Positions 34,107 to 43,834 of a stretch of DNA of 64,000 nucleotides are shown piece after piece; position 1 is the first letter of the stretch, and each line of letters begins with the position of its first letter. The DNA is from Roseovarius sp. MMSF_3350 (GTDB lineage Bacteria > Pseudomonadota > Alphaproteobacteria > Rhodobacterales > Rhodobacteraceae), in assembly GCF_030733425.1 (NCBI RefSeq), contig NZ_JASHIZ010000001.1:1-64000 (forward strand), written 5' to 3'. A program made the position numbers and the translations under genes. The notes below the pieces were generated by a model. That model ran no database searches. It was not told the DNA's origin and was given only the letters and a program-made list of their open reading frames with translations.

Positions 34107-35330
34107 ATGCGGCTCCTCGATTTTCTCCGTGACAACCTCCCCTTCCTGTCGGCGGGTATGCTGCTGACCTTCCTAAGTTCTTTTGGACAAACGTTTTTTA
34201 TCTCGCTCTTCGCCGGCGAGATTCGGGCCGCGTGGGGTCTCAGCCTCGGGCAATGGGGCGGTATCTATACGCTCGGCACCACCGCCTCCGCCCTGGTCAT
34301 GGTCTGGGCCGGCGGCCTCACGGATTTCTTTCGCGTCCGCACCCTCGCCCCTATCATCTTGATATTACTCGCTTTTGCCTGCCTCTCCATGGCCTTCAAT
34401 CCGGTCTGGTGGGGGTTGATCGCGGTTATTTTTGCCCTGCGTTTCACCGGCCAGGGCATGACCAGCCACCTCGCCGTCGTCGCCATGTCCCGCTGGTTCA
34501 TCGCCACAAGGGGCAAGGCCCTGTCCATCGCCACCCTCGGCTTCGCCCTGGGAGAGGCCCTGTTACCCCTTGTTTTCGTTGCACTTCTGGCGGTCTACGA
34601 CTGGCACATGCTCTGGGTCGCCGCCGCCCTCATCGCCCTTGCCGGCGTCCCCGTCATCCACCGCCTCCTCCGCCTCGAACGCACCCCCCAGATGCTGGCC
34701 GAAACCGACCAATCCGTCGGCATGGAAAACCGCCACTGGACCCGCAATCAGGCCTTATTTCATTGGCTTTTCTGGTTCATGGTCCCGGCATTGTTGGGCC
34801 CCGCAGCCTTCAACACCGCCTTCTTTTTCCACCAGGTCCACTTCGCCGATTTGAAGGGCATCCCCCACGTCCAGCTTGTCGCCCTCTACCCGTTCTATAC
34901 CACCGTCGGCATCGTCGCGATGGTCCTGTCCGGCTGGGCCCTGGACCGCTTTGGCACCGCCAGATTGATCCCGTTCTTCCAGCTTCCCATGGTCGCCGCC
35001 TTCGGGATTTTTGCGATATCCGACAATACCTTGACCCTGTTCGCTGGCCTCTTCTTCCTTGGCCTGACAACGGGTGCCAACACCACGCTGCCCAACGCTT
35101 TCTGGGCCGAATTCTACGGCACCGCCCGCCTCGGCTCGATCAAGGCCATGGCCGCCGCCGTCATGGTCTTAGGCTCCGCCATCGGCCCCGGCCTGACCGG
35201 CATTGGCATCGATCTGGGACTGGGATTGGAAAGCCAGTACCTTATCGTCGCGGGCTATTTCGTCTTCACCACGCTGATGATGACCATCGGCATCACCCGC
35301 GCCAAACCCCTGCTACCGATTGCGGCGTAG
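34107..35330 (+). CDS. MFS transporter
   Basis: This 407-residue protein has about twelve hydrophobic segments in two halves and a central polar loop (RLLRLERTPQMLAETDQSVG, about 189-208). The overall pattern is that of the major facilitator superfamily. The substrate cannot be assigned. GAAGGGGG precedes the ATG. Its last 18 bases overlap the end of the convergent smr gene. Composition returns to the chromosome norm after the AT-rich nuclease gene. Confidence 0.85.
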   Translation: MRLLDFLRDNLPFLSAGMLLTFLSSFGQTFFISLFAGEIRAAWGLSLGQWGGIYTLGTTASALVMVWAGGLTDFFRVRTLAPIILILLAFACLSMAFNPVWWGLIAVIFALRFTGQGMTSHLAVVAMSRWFIATRGKALSIATLGFALGEALLPLVFVALLAVYDWHMLWVAAALIALAGVPVIHRLLRLERTPQMLAETDQSVGMENRHWTRNQALFHWLFWFMVPALLGPAAFNTAFFFHQVHFADLKGIPHVQLVALYPFYTTVGIVAMVLSGWALDRFGTARLIPFFQLPMVAAFGIFAISDNTLTLFAGLFFLGLTTGANTTLPNAFWAEFYGTARLGSIKAMAAAVMVLGSAIGPGLTGIGIDLGLGLESQYLIVAGYFVFTTLMMTIGITRAKPLLPIAA

Positions 35331-35903
35331 ATACACGTAATACGCCCCGCCACCGCCATGCCGCACATGCGCTTGGGTGATCTGCAGGACCAGCCCCGAC
35401 AGCGGCGCCATGCCCAGCCATTGCGGCACCGCATGACGCAGGACACCATGCCTTGTGGGTATCGGTCCCCCGGTGTCGGTGTTCTTGCCCTTGCCGGTGA
35501 TCACCAGAACCAGCCTTTTGCCCTGCGCCTGCGCGCGCAGGATGAAACCGGTCAGGGCAGGCTGCGCCTGTGCCAGGGTCATGCCGTGCAGATCGATCCT
35601 TGCCTCGGGCTCGACCTTGCCACGCTTCAGACGTGTGTTGGTGCGCTTGTCCATCTGCAGCGGCTGATGCGCAAGACGTTCGTGCAGGCCGGGCAGGGTG
35701 TCATGCCTGTGATCAGAGCCACGGGAGTTCTGGCCGATCTCGAAAGGAGACAGATCTGGTTTTGCCGTGTCAGTTTCTTTTTTATGCTTGGGATGCAACA
35801 GTTTGGGCGCAGTGGTGTCCCGCTTGGGGTCGAGCCGTTCGGCCGTTTTTGCCACCTTCTGCCAGAGCTTGAGCTCCTCGGGCGTGATCCGCCTACGGCT
35901 CAA
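35313..35903 (-). CDS. Smr-domain protein
   Basis: This 196-residue protein has a polar, charged N-terminal half and a C-terminal Smr domain with IDLHGMTLAQAQ (the DLHG motif), VLVITGKGKN and HGGGGAYYVYLRR. Smr domains are nicking or RNA-cleaving endonuclease modules, stand-alone or at the end of MutS2. The cellular target is unknown. The start overlaps the mltA stop by four bases; it is the last gene of the run tim44-mltA-smr. Confidence 0.85.
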   Translation of the reverse strand: MSRRRITPEELKLWQKVAKTAERLDPKRDTTAPKLLHPKHKKETDTAKPDLSPFEIGQNSRGSDHRHDTLPGLHERLAHQPLQMDKRTNTRLKRGKVEPEARIDLHGMTLAQAQPALTGFILRAQAQGKRLVLVITGKGKNTDTGGPIPTRHGVLRHAVPQWLGMAPLSGLVLQITQAHVRHGGGGAYYVYLRRNR

Positions 35904-36937
35904 AGGTTCGGCTCCGTTGCCGTGGCATAAGCGCGCTGGATCGGCAACAGAACGACCATGCGACCGGGATCGCGCAATCGTCCGGCCGTGCGACCGGCCT
36001 CGTCTCCGGTGCCGATGAAGATGTCGGCCCGTTGTGCGCCTTTGATGGCAGAACCGGTATCCTGGGCAATCATCAGGCGGCGGATCGGGCCGGCCCCCTC
36101 TTTCTCGATCCAGACCGGGGCACCGAGCGGAACGTAGGCCGGGTCTACGGCAATTGTGCGCCCTGCGGTGACCGAGCGGTTCATCGCCCCGAGTGGGCCC
36201 ATATGCGCAGGCACAGAGTCGATCCGCCGAAAGAAGACATAGGACGGGTTATGCCAAAGCAGTTCCTGCCCGGCGATGGGATTGCGCCGAACCCAGTTCT
36301 TGATGACCTGCGCCGAAACCTGATGAGCCTGATAGATACCGCGGCGAACAAGTTCGGCACCGACCGAGCGATATTCGTGGCCGTTCGCCCCGCCATATCC
36401 AACCCGTATCTTGCGCCCGTCTGGAAGCGTCACACGGCCGGAACCCTGGATCTGAAGAAAGAACTTCTCGACCGGATCGTCGACCCAGACGATCTCCAGC
36501 CCGCGCCCTTGCATGGCGACACCGGCCTCGATTTCCCGGCGCGATAGCCAGGGTATATCTCCTGCGGCTTCTGGTGGCTTGCGGTATAGCGGGTAACGGT
36601 ACCGATCGTCCGACGACAGGGATCCCGAAAGTTCGGGCTCGAAATAGCCGGTGAAAAGAGCTTGTTTTCCATCCTCGATCAGCACGGGGCGAAAGAAAAG
36701 GCGGAAGAATTCTTTGGCGTCCGGCTTCTGCTGGGCAAGGGCACACAGGGCGCGCCAATCCGGGTCATCGAGATCCGGACAGGTCAGAAGGAACGCATCG
36801 AGCGCCCGCTCGTGATCATCCGCTTCCCAGCCCTTCAGTTCATCGAAGTCGAGCACCGTATGTGTCACGTCTTCGGCCCGGGCCGCGATTGCGGCCATCA
36901 ACAGAAGAAGGAATCCCGCTGCAGCCCGTCCGTTCAT
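35900..36937 (-). CDS. mltA: Membrane-bound lytic murein transglycosylase A
   Basis: This 345-residue protein has a signal peptide (about 1-21, ending AARA), an MltA core with FTGYFEPELSGS and YRKPPE, and the C-terminal 3D domain (RTIAVDPAYVPLGAPVWIE, MIAQDTGSAIKG) with the catalytic aspartates. It cleaves peptidoglycan glycan strands to 1,6-anhydromuropeptides in the periplasm, a source of the sugars that AmgK/MurU recycle. No lipobox cysteine is seen. It overlaps tim44 and smr by four bases each. Confidence 0.9.
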   Translation of the reverse strand: MNGRAAAGFLLLLMAAIAARAEDVTHTVLDFDELKGWEADDHERALDAFLLTCPDLDDPDWRALCALAQQKPDAKEFFRLFFRPVLIEDGKQALFTGYFEPELSGSLSSDDRYRYPLYRKPPEAAGDIPWLSRREIEAGVAMQGRGLEIVWVDDPVEKFFLQIQGSGRVTLPDGRKIRVGYGGANGHEYRSVGAELVRRGIYQAHQVSAQVIKNWVRRNPIAGQELLWHNPSYVFFRRIDSVPAHMGPLGAMNRSVTAGRTIAVDPAYVPLGAPVWIEKEGAGPIRRLMIAQDTGSAIKGAQRADIFIGTGDEAGRTAGRLRDPGRMVVLLPIQRAYATATEPNL

Positions 36938-37596
36938 TCGTCCGTTGCAACAAGCCGCCAGTTGGGATCATCGGAACCCATGACACGTTCGAATGTCCAG
37001 GTATCCTTCTGCTTTTTCGCTTTACCGGGTTCACCCTCGACGATCTCACCGTTCTGGTCGCGCACGACGGAGATCAGTTCACCGATGAAGCGCACGGTGA
37101 TCTCGGCAGTGTTGGTCGCATTGTCGAAGCGCGCGCCGGCCAGCGTGGTTTCGCGCACGCCGACGAATTCGGCTTCGATGGTGAGGCCTTGCTGCGCACG
37201 GGCTTCCACCACGCTGTTGAATGCATCGAACACGTCATCGTCAAGAAAGGGACGGATCTCATCCATCTGCCCCCGTTCAAAGGACATCAGGATCCACTCG
37301 TAGGCCTGCTTTGCACCTTGCAGGAACTCGCCTACGGCGAAGCTGCTATCGGTGCGTTTCATGTCGGCAAGTGCCTTGGCGTCGTCGGAGCCCTCGGTCA
37401 CATGATCGGTGATGTCGTGATCCGGGCCGCCGTCGATCACCTCGAAATCCTGCCGGCGCGATGGCGTGGGCGTGGACGGTCGCGTCTGTTGAGAAGGCTC
37501 GAACCCGTCGCGGGTGCCCAACACGCTTTTCAGTCGAAGGATGAGGAAAATCGCTATGCCTGCGAGGACCAGCAATTGAAGTAGGGGCGAATTCAT
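36934..37596 (-). CDS. Tim44-domain protein
   Basis: This 220-residue protein has an N-terminal membrane helix (about 5-22), a polar linker, and a C-terminal Tim44-like domain (FAVGEFLQGAKQAYEWILMSFERGQMDEIRPFLDDDVFDAF). Alphaproteobacterial members are related to the mitochondrial import protein Tim44 and are anchored in the inner membrane. The role is not firmly known. It is the first gene of the tim44-mltA-smr run and divergent from fxsA. Confidence 0.88.
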   Translation of the reverse strand: MNSPLLQLLVLAGIAIFLILRLKSVLGTRDGFEPSQQTRPSTPTPSRRQDFEVIDGGPDHDITDHVTEGSDDAKALADMKRTDSSFAVGEFLQGAKQAYEWILMSFERGQMDEIRPFLDDDVFDAFNSVVEARAQQGLTIEAEFVGVRETTLAGARFDNATNTAEITVRFIGELISVVRDQNGEIVEGEPGKAKKQKDTWTFERVMGSDDPNWRLVATDE

Positions 37597-37708
37597 TCAA
37601 ACCTCTCAAGGTGCCCAGGATGGAAACCTCCCGGTGTTGTTCTTATGTAGGGTGTTGATCCGGGCGAGTCCACCATACCCGCCTTTGAAACCAAGGAGGA
37701 TCATGCTC

Positions 37709-38206
37709 ATGTGGCTATTTGTAGCCTTTCTCGCGGTGCCGCTGATCGAAATCGCGCTCTTTATCCAGGTCGGTGGCCTGATCGGGCTGTGGCCCACACT
37801 GGCCATCGTCGTCTTGACCGCGATTATTGGCACATGGCTGGTGCGCACGCAGGGGGCCATGGCCATCGGGCAACTTCGGTCGTCGTTCCAAAAACTAGAC
37901 GATCCGACCGAGCCGTTGGCGCATGGAGCCATGATTCTGATTGCCGGTGCGCTGCTTCTGACGCCTGGGTTCTTTACCGACGCGGTCGGTTTTTCGCTGC
38001 TCGCACCTCCCATCCGTAAATCCCTGTTCCAGTTCCTGCGCAAACGGATCAAGGTGCAGCGTTTCGAGATGGGTCCCGACGGGCCACGAGACATGCGCAA
38101 CGATCCGAGACCGGGGCGGCGCGATGACGTGATCGAGGGCCAGTACAAGGAAGTGGATACACCAAAGAAGCCGACACACGACGGCTCTGGCTGGACCCGG
38201 CACTAA
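37709..38206 (+). CDS. fxsA: FxsA-family membrane protein
   Basis: This 165-residue protein begins MWLFVAFLAVPLIEIALFIQVGGLIG and has about three membrane helices, with the conserved LLLTPGFFTDAVGF. FxsA is known for relieving phage T7 exclusion by plasmid F in E. coli; its normal role is unclear. AAGGAGG at 37693-37699 gives a 9-base spacing to the ATG at 37709; an ATG at 37703 is also possible. It is followed by secB on the same strand. Confidence 0.85.
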   Translation: MWLFVAFLAVPLIEIALFIQVGGLIGLWPTLAIVVLTAIIGTWLVRTQGAMAIGQLRSSFQKLDDPTEPLAHGAMILIAGALLLTPGFFTDAVGFSLLAPPIRKSLFQFLRKRIKVQRFEMGPDGPRDMRNDPRPGRRDDVIEGQYKEVDTPKKPTHDGSGWTRH

Positions 38207-38277
38207 GCAGGCATTGAGGCGCGTACGGCATCCTGCTAAGGCTTCGCGCGATGAATTTATCCGCCAGGAGACAGCAG

Positions 38278-38793
38278 ATGGCCGAACAGGATAACGGTGC
38301 CGCCAAGACGGACACCCAAGCAACACAAACCGCGCCGAAAATGAACGTGCTCACACAGTTCATACGGGACATGTCATTCGAAAACGCTCTGGCGCAGCGA
38401 GGCTCGGGCGGAGACGTGAATCCTGATGTGCAGGTGGCCGTTAATCTGGATGCAAAGAAACGTTCAGCCGAGCATCAGTTCGAGGTGATGGTCAAGCTGA
38501 TGATCACGTCCAAGAACAAGGGCACCGAGGAAACGCTGTTCCTGATGGAACTGGAGTATGTCGGCGTCTTCCAGGTCGAGAACGTGCCGGATGATCAGAT
38601 GCATCCCTTTCTGCTGATTGAATGCCCACGGATGATTTTCCCCTTTGTGCGCCGCATCGTCAGCGACGTGACAAGGGACGGGGGTTTCCCGCCGCTGAAC
38701 CTCGAGACGATCGATTTCGTGCAGCTTTATCGTAACGAGATCAGGCGCCGCCAGGCGGCCGCGGCAGAAGAGAAACCGACGCCAGACGCCTGA
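38278..38793 (+). CDS. secB: Protein-export chaperone SecB
   Basis: This 171-residue protein has the SecB core: FIRDMSFENALAQR, ELEYVGVFQVENVP and FLLIECPRMIFPFVRRIVSDVTRDGGFPPL. It keeps preproteins unfolded and delivers them to SecA. The start at 38278 has CAGGAGA upstream; the frame is open nine more codons. It is convergent with dnaQ. Confidence 0.95.
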   Translation: MAEQDNGAAKTDTQATQTAPKMNVLTQFIRDMSFENALAQRGSGGDVNPDVQVAVNLDAKKRSAEHQFEVMVKLMITSKNKGTEETLFLMELEYVGVFQVENVPDDQMHPFLLIECPRMIFPFVRRIVSDVTRDGGFPPLNLETIDFVQLYRNEIRRRQAAAAEEKPTPDA

Positions 38794-38805
38794 AACGACC
38801 TGCCG

Positions 38806-38820
38806 ATGGCCTGAGGCCAT
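38806..38820. terminator. Short palindrome between secB and dnaQ
   Basis: ATGGCC-TGA-GGCCAT lies in the 45-base gap between the convergent secB and dnaQ stops. It could form a compact hairpin on either strand. No T-run is present. Confidence 0.35.
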
Positions 38821-38838
38821 TGCGGCTCGCAAAACATA

Positions 38839-39534
38839 TCAAGTCAGCTGCTTCCAGAGTGCGTTGTCGCCCATGCTTTGCACAAAGGCCTGATGCGCGG
38901 CGCGCTCCTCTTCGCTGAGACGGGCCGGCAGGGGTTTCGGGCGGGCACCCGGATGCCAATCGGCATCGCTGTTGTCTTCCGCGGTTTCCGGCGAGTAGGC
39001 GCCGGCCAGTGCGAAATCAGGCTGCCGCCCACCGATCAGTTCCAGATACACCTCGGCCAGAATCTCGGAGTCGAGCAGGGCTCCGTGCAGGGTGCGCGAG
39101 GAATTGTCGATACCGAAGCGGCGGCAAAGCGCATCGAGCGATGCGGGAGAGCCGGGGAATTTGCGGCGGGCGATGTCGAGCGTATCGATGGCCTGTTCCC
39201 AAGGAATCCTGGCCATGTTGAGCCAGCCAAGCTCGGCATTCAGAAATTTAATGTCGAACGCCGCATTGTGAATCACGAGCTTCGCGTCGCCGATAAAGTC
39301 GACAAAACTTTGTGCGATCTTCTCGAAGACAGGCTTGTCGCGGAGAAAATCGTCGCCAAGGCCGTGAACCTCGAACGCTTCTTGCGGCATGGAGCGGCGG
39401 GGGTTGATGTACTCGTGAAAGGTGCGTCCGGTGGGCATGTGATTATACAACTCGACGGCACCAATCTCGACGATACGGTCGCCCTGTTCGGGATCAAAGC
39501 CGGTCGTTTCAGTGTCGAGCACGATTTCACGCAT
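38839..39534 (-). CDS. dnaQ: DNA polymerase III epsilon subunit (proofreading exonuclease)
   Basis: This 231-residue protein has the DEDDh exonuclease motifs: Exo [16 protein letters not shown] (Asp7, Glu9), Exo [17 protein letters not shown] and Exo [20 protein letters not shown]. It provides 3'-5' proofreading for the replicative polymerase. The start at 39534 overlaps the end of coaE by eight bases. It is part of the block maf-aroE-coaE-dnaQ transcribed away from the putative origin. Confidence 0.95.
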   Translation of the reverse strand: MREIVLDTETTGFDPEQGDRIVEIGAVELYNHMPTGRTFHEYINPRRSMPQEAFEVHGLGDDFLRDKPVFEKIAQSFVDFIGDAKLVIHNAAFDIKFLNAELGWLNMARIPWEQAIDTLDIARRKFPGSPASLDALCRRFGIDNSSRTLHGALLDSEILAEVYLELIGGRQPDFALAGAYSPETAEDNSDADWHPGARPKPLPARLSEEERAAHQAFVQSMGDNALWKQLT

Positions 39535-40120
39535 GGGTCTGCCTGTCTCGGATTTCCTTGAGTACATCCTGAACCTGTGCGCGGGCATGTTCAAGCGTAT
39601 CGGTCACGATGACATAATCGGCACGTGTGCGCTTTTCCGCGTCCGGCATTTGCTTGGACAGGATTGCCTGAAACTGCGCCTCGCTCATGGTTCCCCGTTC
39701 CATCACGCGGGCCTTCTGTGTTTCAGGCGCGACGGTGACGCAAGCGGTGGCATCCATCTGCGCATCTGCGCCGGTTTCGAAGAGAAGGGGGATATCAAAG
39801 ACGGTTACATCGGCGTCCGTGCCGGACAGGAAGGTCGTGCGATCATCTGCAACGAGGGGATGGACGATGCGTTCGATCTGTTGAAGGGCATCGGGATCGT
39901 CAGCGATTACTTCCTTCAGGCGGTCGCGCGAAACCGTGCCGTCAACGATAGCCAGAGGAAATGCCCGGCCGATGGGACCGACCGCAGCGCCGCCCGTTGC
40001 GTATAGACGGTGAACTGCAGCGTCGGCGTCCCATACCGCGCAGCCGTATTCGGCAAACAGCTTCGCGGTGGTCGACTTGCCCATCCCGATAGAGCCGGTA
40101 AGGCCCAGCTTGAATATCAT
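39527..40120 (-). CDS. coaE: Dephospho-CoA kinase
   Basis: This 197-residue protein has the P-loop [16 protein letters not shown] (about 7-22), [14 protein letters not shown] and HPLVADDR, all typical of CoaE. It performs the last step of coenzyme A synthesis. It overlaps aroE by four bases and dnaQ by eight, as part of a coupled run. Confidence 0.95.
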   Translation of the reverse strand: MIFKLGLTGSIGMGKSTTAKLFAEYGCAVWDADAAVHRLYATGGAAVGPIGRAFPLAIVDGTVSRDRLKEVIADDPDALQQIERIVHPLVADDRTTFLSGTDADVTVFDIPLLFETGADAQMDATACVTVAPETQKARVMERGTMSEAQFQAILSKQMPDAEKRTRADYVIVTDTLEHARAQVQDVLKEIRDRQTHA

Positions 40121-40950
40121 CTGAGCGCCGCCGCGCGCGTTGCGCTGTCCACCTCGGGGCGTACGCCAAACCAGCGTTCAAAGGCCGGTACCGCCTGGTG
40201 CAGCAACATGCCCAGACCGTCGACTGTCCGACAGCCCACTGACTCGGCTTCTGCCAGAAGGCGGGTCTTAAGCGGGGCATAGACAAGGTCGGTCACCAGT
40301 GTACCCCTGTTCAAACCGTCAAGCGGAACGCGAAGCGGCGGTTTACCCATCATACCGAGCGAGGTCGTGTTCACGACGGTTGCGGCGTCTTCCATCATGT
40401 TCCCGGCCTGAACCCAATCGACCACCGCGATCCTCTTGCCGAATTCCGTTTTCAGCGCCTCTGCGCGGACCCTGGTCCGATTTGCGATCATGATTTCCGG
40501 AACGCCGACCTCGAGCAGGGCAGAGATAACCGCGCGGGCTGCGCCACCAGCACCCAGCAGGGCCGCCGGGCCTGCCTTGGGATTCCAGTCCGGCGCGTTC
40601 TGGCGCAGGTTCTGAATGAAGCCCACGCCATCAGTATTGTCGGCATGAATCTTGCCGTCCTTGCGGAAGATAAGCGTGTTGGCCGCACCGATCAGCGTGG
40701 CGCGATCGGTGATCAGGTCGGCAATCTCCAGAACCTTTTCCTTGTGCGGAACGGTGATGTTGACCCCGACGAAGCCCATTTTGGGGAGCGTGCGAAGGAC
40801 ATGCTCGAGATCGTCGGACGCTACATCCATAGGAATGTAATAGCCTGCTATGCCGTGGGTCTTGAGCCAATGGCCGTGAATTTGCGGTGACTTCGAATGC
40901 GCAACAGGAGATCCGATCACGGCCGCCAGCGGTATCCTGTTCTCGGTCAT
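40117..40950 (-). CDS. aroE: Shikimate dehydrogenase
   Basis: This 277-residue protein begins with the AroE pattern AVIGSPVAHSKSPQIHGHWL, followed by GVNITVPHKEKVLEIAD with the catalytic Lys/Asp region. LLGAGGAARAVISALLEVG is the NADP-binding loop. It reduces 3-dehydroshikimate in aromatic amino acid synthesis. It overlaps maf and coaE by four bases each. Confidence 0.95.
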   Translation of the reverse strand: MTENRIPLAAVIGSPVAHSKSPQIHGHWLKTHGIAGYYIPMDVASDDLEHVLRTLPKMGFVGVNITVPHKEKVLEIADLITDRATLIGAANTLIFRKDGKIHADNTDGVGFIQNLRQNAPDWNPKAGPAALLGAGGAARAVISALLEVGVPEIMIANRTRVRAEALKTEFGKRIAVVDWVQAGNMMEDAATVVNTTSLGMMGKPPLRVPLDGLNRGTLVTDLVYAPLKTRLLAEAESVGCRTVDGLGMLLHQAVPAFERWFGVRPEVDSATRAAALR

Positions 40951-41546
40951 GACTCTATCTCTCCGCGCAACGCCAGGTACGACAGCAGTTCCAAAAGCGG
41001 CAGGCCCAGGACATTGAAGTAGTCGCCATGAACCTGACTGAACAGCCTGATACCCTCTTCTTCCAGTTTGTATGCACCGACAGCGTGGCGGATGCTATCC
41101 CAGTTGCGAGTGACATAGCCTTGAAGGTACGCATCCGAAACCTGCCGCATCATCATCCGTACGACGCCGACATGCCGCCAGACCGGCTTGCCCTCTTCAC
41201 AGATCACGGCGGCGGAAAGCAGTTCATGCCGTTTGCCGCGCATCGCGCGAAGTTGCTCCAGCGCCTCGTCCGGAGTTTCCGGTTTCGACAGGATACAGCC
41301 CTCGAAACTGAGAACCTGATCGCAGCCGATGACCAGGGCGTCCGGATTCTTGGCGCTTTGCTTGGTGGCCTTCAACTCTGCCAGGGCATCGGCAATGTCG
41401 CGCGGCGACGCGTCTTCGGCAACCATGGCATCCCGAACCGTGTTTTCGTCGACACGGGCCGGAGAAACCTCGAATTCAAGCGCTGCGTTCGTGAGCAGCG
41501 ATTTCCTGATATCCGACCCCGAAGCCAGAATGATCCTGCGTGACAT
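40947..41546 (-). CDS. maf: Maf-family nucleotide pyrophosphatase
   Basis: This 199-residue protein begins RRIILASGSDIRKSLL and contains VIGCDQVLSFEG and HELLSAAV, the Maf motifs. Maf proteins hydrolyse non-canonical or modified nucleoside triphosphates. The start at 41546 gives the family length; an in-frame ATG at 41564 has a better ribosome site (GGAAGAG) and would add six residues. A one-mismatch DnaA box overlaps this start. It is the first minus-strand gene left of the putative origin. Confidence 0.9.
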   Translation of the reverse strand: MSRRIILASGSDIRKSLLTNAALEFEVSPARVDENTVRDAMVAEDASPRDIADALAELKATKQSAKNPDALVIGCDQVLSFEGCILSKPETPDEALEQLRAMRGKRHELLSAAVICEEGKPVWRHVGVVRMMMRQVSDAYLQGYVTRNWDSIRHAVGAYKLEEEGIRLFSQVHGDYFNVLGLPLLELLSYLALRGEIES

Positions 41547-41564
41547 GTGGATATCCCGTTGCAT

Positions 41565-41964
41565 ATCTCTTCCGGTTTCTAGGGATGAATCCGCGAAGTT
41601 TCCAACATTTCCGAGGACAGCGGGAAAAGTTGTTCTTCCCGCCTCATCCCGTAGGTTTTTTGCACGTGGGGATATGGAAAACCCTTTACCCGGTAGAAAG
41701 ACGGTTTGGGCGATGTTTTTAGGTTTTCATCCACCGATGTCCTTCACCTGAAGCAATATCATTATGCAATAATAATAAGCGTTTACGTATTACAGGGCAG
41801 CCGCTGCGAGAAGAGTTAAACAGTTTTATCCACATCGGACGTCGACGGGGGAGAAATCATGTATAATTACGTAATCCCCAGCCTGGCCTGCTCCCTACAA
41901 AATCATCATCCTTTTTCTTTCTATATTTATTTATTAGGAGAAAGGCAGAGAGATACGGGAAAAC
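41565..41964. other. Putative chromosomal replication origin (oriC)
   Basis: This is a 400-base gap without a gene, richer in A and T than its surroundings. It holds a perfect DnaA box (TTATCCACA, 41826-41834). Weaker boxes lie at 41667-41675 (ATATCCCCA on the minus strand), 41727-41735 (TCATCCACC) and 41872-41880 (TAATCCCCA), and a one-mismatch box (ATATCCACA, minus strand) at 41546-41554 touches the maf start. Two A/T tracts (41756-41793 and 41906-41938) could unwind. Genes point away on both sides. In Caulobacter, maf-aroE-coaE-dnaQ-secB also flanks Cori. No perfect CtrA site was seen. Confidence 0.6.
41826..41834 (+). promoter_or_regulatory. Perfect DnaA box
   Basis: TTATCCACA matches the bacterial DnaA-box consensus exactly. 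It is the strongest of several candidate boxes in the putative oriC. Confidence 0.75.
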
Positions 41965-42414
41965 ATGACAGACCTTCTGGCCTCGCTTTATCCATGGACG
42001 AAGGCGCTGCATATCATTGCAGTGATTTCCTGGATGGCAGGTCTTTTCTATCTTCCTCGTCTTTTCGTCTATCACGCCGAGCAATCCAAGCCGGGTGACA
42101 GCCGAGACGAGGTGTTCCAAACTATGGAACAGAAGCTTTTGCGCGTGATCATGAACCCGGCGATGATCGTGACGTGGGGAGCCGGCCTCCTGCTTGTGGC
42201 CACGCCGGGTATCGTGGACTGGAGCGCCGTATGGCCGTATTTCAAGCTTGTGGGTGTGCTGGGCATGACCTGGTTCCATCACTGGCTGGGGCGCCAGCGC
42301 AAAGCGTTCTCAGGGGGCAGTGCCGCGCTGTCCGGTCGACAGTACCGCATGATGAACGAGGTACCGACGATCCTGATGGTGGTCATCGTCGTATCCGTCG
42401 TCGTGAAGTTCTGA
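41965..42414 (+). CDS. hemJ: Protoporphyrinogen oxidase HemJ
   Basis: This 149-residue membrane protein has four hydrophobic helices. Conserved features are PWTKALHIIAVISWMAGLFYLPRLFVYH (His16 among them) and FHHWLG near residue 111. HemJ oxidises protoporphyrinogen IX to protoporphyrin IX in heme synthesis and itself binds heme. It is the first plus-strand gene to the right of the putative origin; rho follows 125 bases later. Confidence 0.92.
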   Translation: MTDLLASLYPWTKALHIIAVISWMAGLFYLPRLFVYHAEQSKPGDSRDEVFQTMEQKLLRVIMNPAMIVTWGAGLLLVATPGIVDWSAVWPYFKLVGVLGMTWFHHWLGRQRKAFSGGSAALSGRQYRMMNEVPTILMVVIVVSVVVKF

Positions 42415-42539
42415 GATTGACTCGCGCCACGACTGCACCTAGGTAGCATCAAACGGAACCCGTCCGGGTCTGCCGTCTTCCATATGAAAATATCTGAACG
42501 GCCGCGTGCTCCACGCGTCGATTTCGCAAGGACCTATCC

Positions 42540-43811
42540 ATGTCTGACGAACGTCTGAACCTGTCCGATCTCAAGAAGCAATCCGCCAAGGATTTGCTTT
42601 CGATGGCCGAAGAGCTGGAGATCGAGAATGCCTCGACCATGCGCAAGGGGGAGATGATGTTCCAGATCCTCCGGGAACGCGCAGACGAAGGATGGGTGGT
42701 TTATGGCGACGGGACGCTGGAGGTTCTGCAAGACGGTTTCGGCTTTCTGAGGTCGTCGGAAGCAAACTATCTTCCAGGGCCGGATGATATCTACGTTTCG
42801 CCCGATACGATCCGCAAACACTCGCTGCGGACCGGCGACACGATCGAGGGTGAGATCAAGGCGCCTGAGGAAAACGAACGGTATTTCGTACTGACATCGG
42901 TGACGCAGATCAACTTTGCCGACCCTGAAAATGCCAAGCACAAGATTGCGTTCGACAACCTGACACCGCTTTACCCCGATGAGCGGCTTCAGATGGAGAT
43001 TGACGACCCGACCATCAAGGACAAGTCAGCCCGCGTCATCGACCTGGTGGCACCCATCGGCAAGGGGCAGCGATCATTGATCGTGGCGCCGCCGCGGACG
43101 GGTAAGACGGTCATCCTTCAGAACATCGCCAGCAGCATCGAGCGGAACCATCCCGAATGCTATCTGATCGTCCTTCTGATCGATGAGCGGCCCGAAGAGG
43201 TCACTGACATGCAGCGATCGGTGAAGGGCGAGGTCATCAGCTCGACCTTTGATGAGCCGGCGGGGCGGCACGTAGCGGTGGCCGAAATGGTGATCGAGAA
43301 AGCCAAGCGCTTGGTCGAGCATAAACGAGATGTTGTTATTCTTCTGGATTCGATCACAAGACTTGGTAGGGCTTATAACACTGTCGTGCCTTCCTCGGGT
43401 AAGGTTCTGACGGGCGGTGTGGATGCCAATGCCCTACAACGACCCAAGCGGTTCTTCGGTGCGGCGCGGAACATCGAAGAAGGCGGTTCGCTGACAATCA
43501 TCTCCACCGCGCTGATCGACACCGGCAGCCGGATGGACGAAGTGATCTTTGAAGAATTCAAAGGCACGGGTAACTCGGAATTGGTTCTGGATCGGAAAAT
43601 TGCCGACAAGCGCGTGTTCCCGGCCATCGACATCCTCAAGTCCGGTACGCGGAAAGAGGATCTGCTGATCGACAAGGTCGATCTGCAGAAAACCTACGTG
43701 CTGCGACGAATCCTGAACCCGATGGGAACGACCGATGCCATCGAGTTCCTGCTTGGCAAACTGAAGCAGACCAAGACCAATTCAGATTTCTTCGATTCCA
43801 TGAACACCTGA
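42540..43811 (+). CDS. rho: Transcription termination factor Rho
   Basis: This 423-residue protein has an N-terminal helical domain ([21 protein letters not shown]), an RNA-binding cold-shock-like domain ([16 protein letters not shown]) and the ATPase domain with [23 protein letters not shown] and [13 protein letters not shown]. It ends transcription of untranslated RNA as a hexameric helicase. The rho-mnmE-mnmG-rsmG-parA-parB order is conserved in many alphaproteobacteria. Confidence 0.97.
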   Translation: MSDERLNLSDLKKQSAKDLLSMAEELEIENASTMRKGEMMFQILRERADEGWVVYGDGTLEVLQDGFGFLRSSEANYLPGPDDIYVSPDTIRKHSLRTGDTIEGEIKAPEENERYFVLTSVTQINFADPENAKHKIAFDNLTPLYPDERLQMEIDDPTIKDKSARVIDLVAPIGKGQRSLIVAPPRTGKTVILQNIASSIERNHPECYLIVLLIDERPEEVTDMQRSVKGEVISSTFDEPAGRHVAVAEMVIEKAKRLVEHKRDVVILLDSITRLGRAYNTVVPSSGKVLTGGVDANALQRPKRFFGAARNIEEGGSLTIISTALIDTGSRMDEVIFEEFKGTGNSELVLDRKIADKRVFPAIDILKSGTRKEDLLIDKVDLQKTYVLRRILNPMGTTDAIEFLLGKLKQTKTNSDFFDSMNT

Positions 43812-43834
43812 CCTGACCGTTCATCAAAAGACCA

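Noticed and set aside
41859-42098. Open frame beginning in the AT-rich gap before hemJ
   Set aside because: It overlaps the hemJ coding region in another frame and its translation lacks protein-like character; the gap is better explained as oriC.
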